Below are positions 17,250 to 26,478 of a stretch of DNA of 64,000 nucleotides, one piece after another. The stretch's first letter is position 1; each line of letters begins with the position of its first letter. A program made the position numbers and the translations under genes. The notes beneath the pieces were generated by a model. That model did no database searches. It saw nothing but the letters and a program-made list of their open reading frames with translations, and was not told the DNA's origin. The stretch is from Prevotellaceae bacterium (lineage in GTDB: Bacteria > Bacteroidota > Bacteroidia > Bacteroidales > Muribaculaceae), in the NCBI GenBank assembly GCA_021772015.1, contig JAETNS010000009.1:124001-188000 (forward strand), read 5' to 3'.

Positions 17250-19430
17250 TCAGTTACCCATTTCTGACAGGAATTTGATGCGCATCAGCCGGATTTCCTC
17301 TTCGGAGTAGTCATTGCCAAGTTCCTTGATGGCGGCATTCAGGGAGTCGGAGTCCGCTTCTTTAAAGTACTCGAATATATCCTCCTGATGATCGTCATCG
17401 ATAACTTCGTTTATGAAGTAGTCGATATTGATCTTGGTACCGGCATACACGATGGCTTCTATCTCGTCAAGCAGCTCTCCGAACTCCATACATTTTGAGT
17501 TGGCAAGCTCATCAAGATCAATCTTGCGGTCAATCGCCTGGATGATCGAGATCTTTATACGGCTCTTGTTGGCAACGGATCGCACACGCAAGTCTTCGGG
17601 ACGTTCGATCTCATTCTCCTCTACATGGGTCTTTATAACCTTGACAAACTCCTCTCCGTAACGTTTCGCCTTTCCGGCTCCCACGCCGGTGATATTGGCC
17701 AGCTCCTCTATGGTTATCGGATAGGTCGTAGCCATAGCCTCCAGTGACGGATCCTGGAAAATCACGTATGGAGGGAGGTTGAGGTGCTTGGCTATTTTCT
17801 TACGCAGGTCCTTAAGGATGGAATACAATTCGGGATCGACAGCACATGACGCGCCGCTCTTGACCACGACCTCTTCCTCGACATCAGAGAAGTCATTATC
17901 CTCCACGACTTTGAAAGCCGTGGGTTTCTTAAGGTATTTCTTTCCCTTGTCTGTCAGACGTATCAGTCCGAAATTCTCCACATCACGGTCGAGATATCCG
18001 GCGATGGTCGCCTGCCGTATGACGGCGTTGAGGAATTTACGGTCAGTGCCCTGACCGCAACCAAACACCTCAAGATCGTTGTGTTTGTAAGTCTTGACAT
18101 CGTTGGTTTCCCTTCCAACGACTACATCGATAATGTGATCAGCCTTAAATTTCTCTTTCAGGGCCACGATGGTCTCCATCACGGCGCATAAGTCTTCTTT
18201 AGCGTCCACTTGTTTTTTCGGATTTAGGCAGTTGTCACAGTTCCCGCAGTTCTCCTCGCCGTATTCCTCTCCAAAATAATGAAGGAGGGTCTTGCGGCGA
18301 CAGACGGAAGATTCGGCATAGCTCGCCGTCTCCTGGAGGAGATGCCGCCCGATTTCCTGTTCCGCGAGGGGTTTGCCTTGCATGAACTTCTCAAGTTTCT
18401 TGAGATCTTTGGCGGAATAAAATGTCAGGCAAGCTCCTTCGCCACCGTCACGCCCGGCACGGCCTGTCTCCTGATAGTAGCCTTCCAATGACTTCGGCAT
18501 GTCATAATGGATGACATACCTGACATCCGGCTTGTCGATTCCCATGCCGAAAGCGATTGTCGCCACTATCACATCCACATGCTCAAGCAGGAAGGCATCC
18601 TGATTGGCCGAGCGTGTGGCTGAATCCATGCCCGCATGGTATGGCAAAGCACGGATATTATTGACTTTCAGAAGTTCGGCAAGCTCTTCGACTTTCTTCC
18701 GGCTAAGACAATATATGATACCCGATTTTCCCTCGCGGGCCTTGATATATTTTATTATGTCACGGTCGATCGCCGAAGTCTTTGGCCTTATCTCATAATA
18801 CAGGTTAGGACGGTTGAACGACGACTTGAACACCACGGCATCGTTCATCCCGAGATTCTTCTGGATGTCATGCTGGACTTTCGGGGTCGCGGTGGCTGTC
18901 AAGGCTATGACCGGCCGCTGGCATATCTCATTGATGATAGGACGTATACGACGGTATTCAGGTCGGAAATCATGTCCCCATTCAGAGATACAGTGAGCCT
19001 CGTCCACGGCATAGAACGAGATAGGAACTGTCTTTAAAAATTCAATATTCTCTTCTTTGGTGAGTGATTCCGGAGCAACATACAACAACTTGGTCTTCCC
19101 GGAAACGACATCGGCTTTTACCTGGTCCACCGCCGACTTGTTAAGCGACGAGTTAAGGAAATGAGCCACGCCATCGTCTGCCGAGAAGTTGCGCATGGCA
19201 TCGACCTGGTTCTTCATCAAAGCTATCAGAGGGGAAATCACGATCGCCGTTCCTTCGGTCAGAAGCGAAGGGAGCTGATAACACAGCGATTTTCCACCAC
19301 CTGTAGGCATCAGGACGAAGACATCGTTGCCTTCCAGGAGCGACAACATTATTTTCTCCTGGTTGCCTTTGAAGTTGTCGAAGCCAAAATGTTGCTTCAA
19401 GGCGTTGGCAAGTTGTTGTTTTGCAGTCAT
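17250..19430 (-). CDS. recQ: ATP-dependent DNA helicase RecQ
   Basis: A 3'-5' SF2 helicase of 726 residues for recombination and fork repair. In order it has PTGGGKSLCYQLPS (Walker A, 42-48), DEAHCISEWGHDFRPEY (motif II and aromatic loop), IIYCLSRKKVEELA, QETGRAGRDGG (motif VI), the zinc site ending CGNCDNC, the winged-helix RQC domain, and an HRDC domain (about 525-600). A further acidic C-terminal tail of about 110 residues is typical of Bacteroidetes RecQ. It lies 52 bp downstream of clpX and may be read from the same transcript. Confidence 0.95.
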   Translation of the reverse strand: MTAKQQLANALKQHFGFDNFKGNQEKIMLSLLEGNDVFVLMPTGGGKSLCYQLPSLLTEGTAIVISPLIALMKNQVDAMRNFSADDGVAHFLNSSLNKSAVDQVKADVVSGKTKLLYVAPESLTKEENIEFLKTVPISFYAVDEAHCISEWGHDFRPEYRRIRPIINEICQRPVIALTATATPKVQHDIQKNLGMNDAVVFKSSFNRPNLYYEIRPKTSAIDRDIIKYIKAREGKSGIIYCLSRKKVEELAELLKVNNIRALPYHAGMDSATRSANQDAFLLEHVDVIVATIAFGMGIDKPDVRYVIHYDMPKSLEGYYQETGRAGRDGGEGACLTFYSAKDLKKLEKFMQGKPLAEQEIGRHLLQETASYAESSVCRRKTLLHYFGEEYGEENCGNCDNCLNPKKQVDAKEDLCAVMETIVALKEKFKADHIIDVVVGRETNDVKTYKHNDLEVFGCGQGTDRKFLNAVIRQATIAGYLDRDVENFGLIRLTDKGKKYLKKPTAFKVVEDNDFSDVEEEVVVKSGASCAVDPELYSILKDLRKKIAKHLNLPPYVIFQDPSLEAMATTYPITIEELANITGVGAGKAKRYGEEFVKVIKTHVEENEIERPEDLRVRSVANKSRIKISIIQAIDRKIDLDELANSKCMEFGELLDEIEAIVYAGTKINIDYFINEVIDDDHQEDIFEYFKEADSDSLNAAIKELGNDYSEEEIRLMRIKFLSEMGN

Positions 19431-19482
19431 GGGAATCTTAAGGTTAGAGAGAAAGACTATTTTTCGGAGAGATCTCCTTTAG

Positions 19483-20781
19483 TCAGGCATCCTTTACGGC
19501 ATCCTTGTTTAGCTCGAAATGGGAACTCTGAAGTTTCTCCGCCACATAATCAGCTGTCACCTCGAAGTCTTTGGTCTTGGTTGATGGCAACTCATACATG
19601 GCATCTATCATCACAGTCTCCACGATCGAACGCAATCCACGCGCGCCGAGCTTATACTCTATGGCCTTGCTGACAATAGTGTCAAGAGCCTCAGGAGTGA
19701 ATGTCAGCTCAACGCCATCCATGGCGAAAAGCTTTTTGTACTGACGGGTTATGGCATTTTTTGGCTCAGTGAGCACCCGACGCAACGCGTCGCGGTCGAG
19801 AGGATCAAGATGTGTCAGAATCGGAAGACGGCCTATTATCTCGGGAATCAGCCCGAACGACTTCAGGTCTTGCGGAGCCACATAGGCCAGATAATTGTCA
19901 CGGTCGATACGGTTACGGGCCGCATCAGTGGAATATCCCACCACATGGGTGTTGAGTCGCTGGGCGATCTTGCGTTCTATCCCGTCGAAAGCTCCGCCGC
20001 AAATAAACAGGATGTCTTTGGTGTCGACCGGTATCATCTTCTGCTCAGGATGCTTGCGTCCCCCTTGTGGAGGCACATTGACCACCGAGCCTTCGAGAAG
20101 CTTCAAAAGTCCCTGCTGCACACCTTCCCCCGACACATCACGGGTAATCGAGGGGTTGTCGCCTTTGCGGGCTATCTTGTCTATCTCATCGATGAAGACG
20201 ATACCCCTTTGCGCCTTGGCAACATCATAGTCAGCGACCTGCAGCAATCGCGTCAAGAGGCTCTCGATGTCCTCGCCGACATATCCGGCCTGTGTCAACA
20301 CGGTCGCGTCGACGATCGTGAACGGCACATCAAGCATTCTCGCGATTGTCTTTGCAAGAAGGGTCTTGCCGGTACCTGTCGGCCCGACAAGTATTATGTT
20401 GCTCTTTTCTATATCTACATCTGCAAGCTCCCCTTCTCCGTTTTTCTCCTGCGCCAGACGTTTGTAATGGTTATATACCGCCACAGAGAGATAACGTTTG
20501 GCGCTATCCTGACCGATCACATACTGGTCGAGGAAGTCACAGATTTCCTTGGGTTTGGGGAGTTTGGCCAGATCAAGAGCTGCTTTGCCTCCGTCAGTCA
20601 GATCACCGGTGGAATTTCCCGAACCTACCTGATGTCGGTAATCGGAAAGCAGCTGATGTATCTGGTCAGCGCATTCGGCGCAGAGGTAGACTCCGGATTG
20701 TATTCCTGACGGGATAAGCACCTCCGATGCCGAACCCGGACGGCCACAGAACGCACAAGTTTCTTCTTTCTTTTTTGCCAT
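19483..20781 (-). CDS. clpX: ATP-dependent Clp protease ATP-binding subunit ClpX
   Basis: AAA+ unfoldase that feeds tagged substrates to ClpP. The N-terminal zinc-binding domain has C9, C12, C34 and C37. Walker A is [12 protein letters not shown], Walker B is [10 protein letters not shown], followed by pore loop region GYVGED and the IGF-type ClpP-contact loop near LICGGAFDG. The length of 432 residues is normal. It lies 64 bp downstream of clpP on the same strand. The adjacent tmRNA-tagging factor smpB is elsewhere in the window. Confidence 0.97.
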   Translation of the reverse strand: MAKKKEETCAFCGRPGSASEVLIPSGIQSGVYLCAECADQIHQLLSDYRHQVGSGNSTGDLTDGGKAALDLAKLPKPKEICDFLDQYVIGQDSAKRYLSVAVYNHYKRLAQEKNGEGELADVDIEKSNIILVGPTGTGKTLLAKTIARMLDVPFTIVDATVLTQAGYVGEDIESLLTRLLQVADYDVAKAQRGIVFIDEIDKIARKGDNPSITRDVSGEGVQQGLLKLLEGSVVNVPPQGGRKHPEQKMIPVDTKDILFICGGAFDGIERKIAQRLNTHVVGYSTDAARNRIDRDNYLAYVAPQDLKSFGLIPEIIGRLPILTHLDPLDRDALRRVLTEPKNAITRQYKKLFAMDGVELTFTPEALDTIVSKAIEYKLGARGLRSIVETVMIDAMYELPSTKTKDFEVTADYVAEKLQSSHFELNKDAVKDA

Positions 20782-20845
20782 TTGGAAATTGACCTTCAGT
20801 TTTTTCGCCGCATCAGCGAATCTTGATGGATTTTATCTCCTTGTA

Positions 20846-21532
20846 TTAATGTTTTGCTTTTAAAAGCACCTCGTCAATCATGCCATATTCCTTGGCTTCG
20901 CCGGCTGTCATCCAATAGTCACGGTCGGAGTCGCGCTCCACCTTTTCAAGCGATTGTCCGGAATGGTCGGCAATGATCTGATAAAGCTCCTTTTTCAGCT
21001 TGAGGATCTCACGGGCTGTGATCTCGATATCGGAAGCCTGTCCTTGGGCTCCCCCCATCGGCTGATGGATCATGACACGCGAGTGGCGCAGCGCGAACCG
21101 CTTGCCGGCGGTACCGCTGACGAGCAGCACAGCGGCCATCGAGGCAGCCATGCCGGTACATATGGTCGCGACATCGCTGGAAATGTACTGCATTGTGTCA
21201 TATATTCCAAGACCTGCATATACAGATCCGCCGGGAGAATTGATATAGATGGAGACATCCTTCCCGGGATCAGCAGAATCGAGATACAGGAGTTGGGCCT
21301 GTATGACATTGGCTGTATAGTCGTTTACATCTGTTCCAAGGAATATGATCCTGTCCATCATAAGACGGGAAAACACATCCATCTGGGCTACGTTGAGTTG
21401 ACGCTCCTCAATGATAGTGGGGGATATATAGCTGGAACGGATGGCCGCGTCGGAGGCAGAGATGTAGTTGTCAAGCGCCAAGGAATTCATTCCAAGATGC
21501 TTTACGGCGTAATTGCGGAAATCGTTATTCAT
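20846..21532 (-). CDS. clpP: ATP-dependent Clp protease proteolytic subunit ClpP
   Basis: The tetradecameric serine protease partner of ClpX. The catalytic Ser131 lies in [10 protein letters not shown], His156 in [14 protein letters not shown] and the probable Asp201 in [11 protein letters not shown]. The 228-residue length includes an N-terminal extension of about 30 residues ([17 protein letters not shown]) before the core, as in other Bacteroidetes ClpP, part of which may be removed by self-processing. It has its own promoter (21564-21593). Confidence 0.97.
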   Translation of the reverse strand: MNNDFRNYAVKHLGMNSLALDNYISASDAAIRSSYISPTIIEERQLNVAQMDVFSRLMMDRIIFLGTDVNDYTANVIQAQLLYLDSADPGKDVSIYINSPGGSVYAGLGIYDTMQYISSDVATICTGMAASMAAVLLVSGTAGKRFALRHSRVMIHQPMGGAQGQASDIEITAREILKLKKELYQIIADHSGQSLEKVERDSDRDYWMTAGEAKEYGMIDEVLLKAKH

Positions 21533-21563
21533 ATTTTGATCAATTGCTGTTTGTTTTCTAATT

Positions 21564-21593
21564 CAAAGATACGAATTTTTTCCCGTCTGTCAA
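21564..21593 (-). promoter_or_regulatory. Promoter of clpP-clpX
   Basis: TATCTTTG (21571 to 21564) with TTG 19 bp upstream (21593 to 21591), about 30 bp before the clpP start. Confidence 0.65.
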
Positions 21594-21659
21594 CTATCCT
21601 GACATAAAAAATCACACTGCCGGCATAAAAAAATCGTCAGGCAGGCAGACATGAAAACA

Positions 21660-21690
21660 AACTGCGGCTCCGGCAAGCGGAACCGCAGTT
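21660..21690 (-). terminator. Terminator of tig
   Basis: ACTGCGG...CCGCAGT is flanked by matching A/T bases: AACTGCGG (21660-21667 region) pairs with CCGCAGTT (21683-21690). One mismatch and four more pairs continue the stem to a 5-nt loop. On the minus strand it is followed by TTGTTTTC. It lies 38 bp past the tig stop. Confidence 0.65.
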
Positions 21691-21728
21691 CAATATTGTG
21701 GCCGTGATGGCAACTGAAATATCGTCGT

Positions 21729-23087
21729 TTATTCAGCACCGACGAGCTTCTTGAACTCGTCGAGAGTGACGGTCCTCTCTTCTGTGTCAACAAGAGCACG
21801 CAGGGCATTGAAAAGCTTCATGTCTGAAGCCTGTTCGTGGAGCTGACGCGCATATTTGCGGTCTTCGAGCATGCGTTTCGCATAATCGGTGATGACATCA
21901 TCGGTCATGTTCATCATGCCATACTGCGCAAACTGACGCAGGGCGGTGCCTTTGGCAAAGTTGAGGAGATCTTCTTCAGTGACCTTTATATCCTGCTTTT
22001 CTGCGATCTTACCTTTGACAAGCTCCCACTTTATGGACGGAACCATCGTGTCAAACTCTGCGTCGGCCTTTTCGGGTGTAAGCTCCGGATTGCGGGCCAC
22101 GAGCCATTTCTTGAGGAATTCAGCCGGAAGATCGAAATTGCCGAACTTCTCGACAAGCTCCTTCTGCACATCCATGTTGAACTTGTATGTGGAGTTGGGA
22201 GCAAGCTCACGAGCGATAAGGGCTTTGAGGCCATCGAAATATTCCTCCTCCGATTTGATCTCCTGACCGGCGAATACTTCCTTGTAATATTCCTCCCCAA
22301 GTTCAGCGGGCTTGAGAACGATGATTTCGGAAATAGCCATCTCGAAATCAGAGGTAAGACCTTCGACACGGGCTTTGTCAACATTGAGCATGGAAGCGAG
22401 AGCCACTTTGTTGTCACCCTCGGCCTTGGCGGGATTGAAGACAACCTTGTCGCCGACTTTTTTGCCAAGGAACTTGGCGGCCTCATCCTTGTCCTGGAAA
22501 TGCTGGGGTGAGACAATACCGGCGACCACCTGAATGGCATCCTCGGATGTCATCACATTGCCATCAGCGTCAAGCTGCATGATAGCGCCCTTGACAAGGG
22601 CGGTCTCGTTGACCTCTTCGCCGGGGATCTGGGAGCCGAAACGATTGCGGAGGGCTTTGTCCTGCTCCTCGATCATCTCTTTGGAGACTTCGATAGTGTA
22701 GAACGGCACCTTGATGTCCTTGTTGACCTCAACCTCAAATTCCGGGGCGAGACCGACTTCATACTCAAATGAGTAATCCTTCTGTCTGAGATCGATTTCC
22801 TCGACTTTCTTCGGAAGGGGCTCACCAAGGATATCGATTTTGTTTTCGCGGAGATATTCGATGACAGCCTTGAAGACCTCGTCGTTGAGCACATGGCTCT
22901 TTACGTCGCGGCCGAAAAGACGGCGGAGATGCTCGATTGAAACGTGGCCTTTGCGGAATCCGGGGATCTGACGGGTACGGCCAAGTTCGCGGAGGTCAGT
23001 GTCGACCTTCTTTGCGTAGTCTGCTTCAACCACCTCGACTTTGATGGTCGCGTCGAGGTTGTTGTTCTTTTCAAGTGTGACTTGCAT
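21729..23087 (-). CDS. tig: Trigger factor (ribosome-associated chaperone)
   Basis: Binds nascent chains at the ribosome exit. The start is placed at 23087 (MQVTLEKNNNLDATIKVEV), giving 452 residues. The 28 extra in-frame codons upstream overlap the promoter. The ribosome-binding signature is GFRKGHVSIEHLRRLFG, the equivalent of GFRxGK. A PPIase-like domain (about 150-240) and a long helical C-terminal arm domain follow. Sequence between them is divergent, as usual for Bacteroidetes. It is the first gene of the tig-clpP-clpX-recQ run, but has its own terminator before clpP. Confidence 0.95.
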   Translation of the reverse strand: MQVTLEKNNNLDATIKVEVVEADYAKKVDTDLRELGRTRQIPGFRKGHVSIEHLRRLFGRDVKSHVLNDEVFKAVIEYLRENKIDILGEPLPKKVEEIDLRQKDYSFEYEVGLAPEFEVEVNKDIKVPFYTIEVSKEMIEEQDKALRNRFGSQIPGEEVNETALVKGAIMQLDADGNVMTSEDAIQVVAGIVSPQHFQDKDEAAKFLGKKVGDKVVFNPAKAEGDNKVALASMLNVDKARVEGLTSDFEMAISEIIVLKPAELGEEYYKEVFAGQEIKSEEEYFDGLKALIARELAPNSTYKFNMDVQKELVEKFGNFDLPAEFLKKWLVARNPELTPEKADAEFDTMVPSIKWELVKGKIAEKQDIKVTEEDLLNFAKGTALRQFAQYGMMNMTDDVITDYAKRMLEDRKYARQLHEQASDMKLFNALRALVDTEERTVTLDEFKKLVGAE

Positions 23088-23132
23088 TTCTTGTGTTGGG
23101 CTTATATAATTTTTATATGATTTTTCAAACTG

Positions 23133-23163
23133 CAAAATTACACTGAAAAATTCGTCTCCACAA
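23133..23163 (-). promoter_or_regulatory. Promoter of tig
   Basis: TAATTTTG (23140 to 23133) with TTG exactly 20 bp upstream (23163 to 23161). The start codon at 23087 gives a leader of about 40 nt. Confidence 0.75.
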
Positions 23164-23236
23164 TACCCCACGCCCCAAAAGTGTTAAAATATTGTTAATA
23201 TTCATCGCCACCGCCGGGGTAATGTTTTATATGGTG

Positions 23237-23244
23237 TAATTTTG
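23237..23244 (+). promoter_or_regulatory. -7 box for ftsE
   Basis: TAATTTTG lies 21 bp before the chosen ftsE start at 23266. No TTG is found at -33, so the box alone supports the call. It rules out the earlier ATG at 23242, inside the box. Confidence 0.5.
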
Positions 23245-23265
23245 CATCATACAATCACAGACAAA

Positions 23266-23940
23266 ATGAGCATACTGAAATATTCCGATGTCGAAATACT
23301 GAGAAAAGAACTTGTCGTGTTGAAACATGTGAGTTTTTCGCTCGAGGATGGGGAATTCGCCTATCTGATAGGTCGTGTCGGGAGCGGCAAATCGAGCCTG
23401 ATGAAATCCATCTATGCAGAAATCCCCGTTTTCAACGGAGAGGCCGAGGTAATGGGCACACAGCTCACAGGCATACGCCGCAAGGATATCCCGATGTTAC
23501 GGCGCAATATCGGGATAGTCTTCCAGGATTTCCAGCTGCTTACCGACCGTACTGTCTATGACAATCTCAAATTCGTGCTTGACGCGACAGGATGGCGAGA
23601 CAGGATCGAGATCGACGACCGTATAGAGCAGGTATTGCGTCAGGTCGGCATGCAGAACAAAAGCTACAAGATGCCCCATGAGCTTTCCGGGGGTGAACAA
23701 CAACGCATAGTGATAGCCCGCGCGTTGCTCAACAAACCGAAACTTATTCTCGCGGACGAGCCGACAGGGAATCTCGACCCGGAGACGGGCCAGCAGATAG
23801 TTGACCACCTGCGGGAAATATCCCGTCAGGGAACTGCTGTGTTGATGGCCACCCACAACATGCAGCTTGTCGAACAATATCCCGCACGGGTATTGCGCTG
23901 CGAGGACAAAAAGCTCATCGTCGAAAACGAATCCAGATAA
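23266..23940 (+). CDS. ftsE: Cell-division ABC transporter ATP-binding protein FtsE
   Basis: The ATPase that, with FtsX, activates septal peptidoglycan hydrolases. The 224-residue protein has GRVGSGKSS (36-44), the Q-loop [15 protein letters not shown] signature and [11 protein letters not shown] Walker B. QDFQLL and GNLDPETG are typical of the FtsE/LolD group. The start ATG at 23266 gives [12 protein letters not shown]. No ftsX is adjacent: aspartokinase follows after 6 bp. A LolD-type role is the alternative. Confidence 0.85.
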   Translation: MSILKYSDVEILRKELVVLKHVSFSLEDGEFAYLIGRVGSGKSSLMKSIYAEIPVFNGEAEVMGTQLTGIRRKDIPMLRRNIGIVFQDFQLLTDRTVYDNLKFVLDATGWRDRIEIDDRIEQVLRQVGMQNKSYKMPHELSGGEQQRIVIARALLNKPKLILADEPTGNLDPETGQQIVDHLREISRQGTAVLMATHNMQLVEQYPARVLRCEDKKLIVENESR

Positions 23941-23946
23941 CAACAT

Positions 23947-25278
23947 ATGAAAGTACTGAAATTCGGAGGGACCTCTGTCGGCACCGCCGACCGCATAAGA
24001 AATGTCGCGAACCTTATCACCGGCAGAGGACAGAACATAGTGGTCCTTTCGGCAATGGCCGGGACGACAAACACCCTTGTGGAGATCTCCGATTACCTCT
24101 ACAAACATAATGTAAACGGAGCCAAGGAGGTGATAAACGACTTGGAGCGCAACTACAGACGCGTGGTGGCTCTGCTGTTCACACAGGTTGAGATCAGGAT
24201 GGAAGCCGACGAGGAGGTCGAAGCGGTCTTCTCCCTGATACGCTCACTGGCCCGCGACAGCTTCACTTCTTTTGAGGAGAAAGAGATACTGGCCCAAGGG
24301 GAACTGCTCTCCACAAAACTGATGCATCTGTATCTGCGCCAGTGCGGAGTGAATTCAGGCTTCCTTCCCGCATTGGAATACATGCGCACCGACAAAAACG
24401 GTGAGGCAGACATGGATTTCATCCGTGAGCGGCTTCAGGCATTGTTGGAGGAGAATCCTGATGCCGACCTGTATATCACCCAAGGATATATCTGCCGTAA
24501 CGCTTACGGGGAAATCGACAACCTGCGCCGTGGAGGTTCCGACCTTACCGCCTCGCTGATCGGGGCGGCGCTTATGGCCAAAGAGATCGAAATCTGGACC
24601 GACATCGACGGAATGCACAACAATGACCCGCGCTTTGTCGAAGGCACTACCCCGGTTGCGGAGCTGCATTTCGACGAAGCGGCCGAGCTGGCTTATTTCG
24701 GGGCGAAGATCCTCCATCCGACATGCGTGCTGCCCGCCAAGGTGAACAATATCCCTGTCAGACTGCTAAACACAATGGAGCCATCAGCCAAGGGCACATT
24801 GATATACAATACCGAACTGTCGCAGGGGATAAAAGCCGTAGCCGCAAAAGATGACATAATCGCCATAAAGATACGCTCATCACGCATGATGCTCGCGTCA
24901 AGCTTCATGCATCGGGTATTTGAGATCTTCGACAATCACAACCGTCCGATCGACATGATAGCCACAAGCGAAGTCGGAGTCTCGGTGACAATCGACAATC
25001 CCCTCAAGCTGGAACATATAGTCGATGAGCTGAAAGAGATCGGGACCGTCACTATCGACCGCGACATGGTGATAATATGCGTGGTCGGAGATCTTGAATG
25101 GCACAACAAGGGTTTCGAGGCAGAAGCTCTTGACGCGCTCCATGAAATCCCGGTCAGGATGATCTCTTATGGCGGCAGCAACTACAACATATCGTTCCTG
25201 GTCAGCAAAGAGGATAAAGTGGCAGCCTTACGCGCCCTCCAAGAACGGCTTTTCAACAACAAACAGCAAACAAGCTAA
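23947..25278 (+). CDS. lysC: Aspartate kinase
   Basis: Catalyses ATP-dependent phosphorylation of aspartate, the first step to lysine, threonine and methionine. The N-terminal KFGGTSVG (5-12) binds ATP. RRGGSDLTASLIGAAL and WTDIDGMHNNDPR are core motifs. Two ACT domains at the C-terminus (from about 300) should give feedback control. It is a monofunctional form of 443 residues, with no homoserine dehydrogenase fused. It starts 6 bp after ftsE, so the two share a transcript. Confidence 0.95.
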   Translation: MKVLKFGGTSVGTADRIRNVANLITGRGQNIVVLSAMAGTTNTLVEISDYLYKHNVNGAKEVINDLERNYRRVVALLFTQVEIRMEADEEVEAVFSLIRSLARDSFTSFEEKEILAQGELLSTKLMHLYLRQCGVNSGFLPALEYMRTDKNGEADMDFIRERLQALLEENPDADLYITQGYICRNAYGEIDNLRRGGSDLTASLIGAALMAKEIEIWTDIDGMHNNDPRFVEGTTPVAELHFDEAAELAYFGAKILHPTCVLPAKVNNIPVRLLNTMEPSAKGTLIYNTELSQGIKAVAAKDDIIAIKIRSSRMMLASSFMHRVFEIFDNHNRPIDMIATSEVGVSVTIDNPLKLEHIVDELKEIGTVTIDRDMVIICVVGDLEWHNKGFEAEALDALHEIPVRMISYGGSNYNISFLVSKEDKVAALRALQERLFNNKQQTS

Positions 25279-25320
25279 AGAATCATCTTGTTAAACAAAT
25301 CTCGATTAAAATACTTTCCC

Positions 25321-26406
25321 ATGAAAACTACCAAGGAAACTTTCTCCACCCCAATAGGCGAAGCCACATATTTCACACTGACAAACAACCGTGGAAGCCA
25401 GGTCATACTCTCTTCATTAGGAGCAGGAATCGTCGGGATCAGTATCCCCGACCGTAATGGTAAACTCGCCGATGTGGTTATAGGCTATCCTGAGGCTTCT
25501 TCATACCTCGCTGACGGTCCTTGCGCAGGAAAGACCCCGGGGCGCTATGCCAACCGTATCGCCAACGGGCGTTTTTGCCTTGAAGGAAAAACCTACGAAC
25601 TTCCTGTCAACAACGGCCCGAACCACCTTCACGGGGGCCCGGACGGATATCAGAACCGCATATGGCATGCGCAGGAGGTTGCTCCCGGCAAAATACGCTT
25701 CTCAATCGACAGTCTTGACGGAGATGCCGGATATCCGGGGAACATCAAGGCAAATGTCACGTATACCTGGGACGACAATGACAACCTGACCATCGAGTAT
25801 GACGCGACATCTGAAGCGCCTACCGTGATAAATCTCACCAACCACAGCTATTTCAATCTCGCCGGACATGGCGCGGGAGCTGTCAAGGCGATGAACCAGC
25901 AGCTGAAGCTCAACTGCTCGCGTTGGCTTCCGACCGATGACACATTGGTCCCGACAGGCGAGACCGCTTCCGTCGAGAATACACCTATGGATTTCCGGAC
26001 ATCCCGCAAAGTCGGCGAATCAATCTTCAAAGCCGGAGAGATACCTTCTACAGAAACCCTCATAACTGATTTCGATGCCATCCGTTTCGGGAAAGGTTAT
26101 GACAACTGTTGGCTGTCAGACAAATTTGACGGCAATGTCAATGTGATCGCCACTCTTGAAGATCCCGAAAGCGGACGTAAGCTGACTGTGGCCACCGACC
26201 AGCCGGCAGTCCAGATTTACGGCGGGAACTGGGTATCAGGATGTCCCGCAGGGAAAGAAGGCGTGGAATATACCGACTATTGCGCTGTCGCTATTGAATG
26301 CCAGGGCTGCCCCGATGCTCCCAACAAGCCCGGATTTCCCTCACAGCTTCTATCCCCGGCACTCCCCTATCATCGTGTAATCCGCTTCTCATTCACAGTT
26401 GATTGA
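25321..26406 (+). CDS. galM: Aldose 1-epimerase (mutarotase)
   Basis: Interconverts alpha and beta anomers of hexoses such as galactose or glucose. Motifs are TPGRYANRIANGRF, NGPNHLHGGPDGY (first catalytic His), NHSYFNLAGHG (second His) and the catalytic Glu in AIECQGCPDAPN. Length from the ATG at 25321 is 361. The ORF has 11 more codons upstream with no family match, so this start is chosen. There is no signal peptide, so it is cytoplasmic. It follows lysC by 42 bp. Confidence 0.93.
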   Translation: MKTTKETFSTPIGEATYFTLTNNRGSQVILSSLGAGIVGISIPDRNGKLADVVIGYPEASSYLADGPCAGKTPGRYANRIANGRFCLEGKTYELPVNNGPNHLHGGPDGYQNRIWHAQEVAPGKIRFSIDSLDGDAGYPGNIKANVTYTWDDNDNLTIEYDATSEAPTVINLTNHSYFNLAGHGAGAVKAMNQQLKLNCSRWLPTDDTLVPTGETASVENTPMDFRTSRKVGESIFKAGEIPSTETLITDFDAIRFGKGYDNCWLSDKFDGNVNVIATLEDPESGRKLTVATDQPAVQIYGGNWVSGCPAGKEGVEYTDYCAVAIECQGCPDAPNKPGFPSQLLSPALPYHRVIRFSFTVD

Positions 26407-26421
26407 TCAATAAAAACATCA

Positions 26422-26464
26422 ACAGGAATCCCCATTGTCGCATAACGACAATGGGGATTCCTGT
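26422..26464. terminator. Perfect 19-bp hairpin between galM and uvrA
   Basis: ACAGGAATCCCCATTGTCG (26422-26440) pairs base for base with 26446-26464 across the 5-nt loop CATAA. It lies between convergent genes. On the minus strand a T-rich stretch follows after a few bases, so it should terminate uvrA and probably also galM. Confidence 0.8.
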
Positions 26465-26478
26465 ATCATGGGATAACG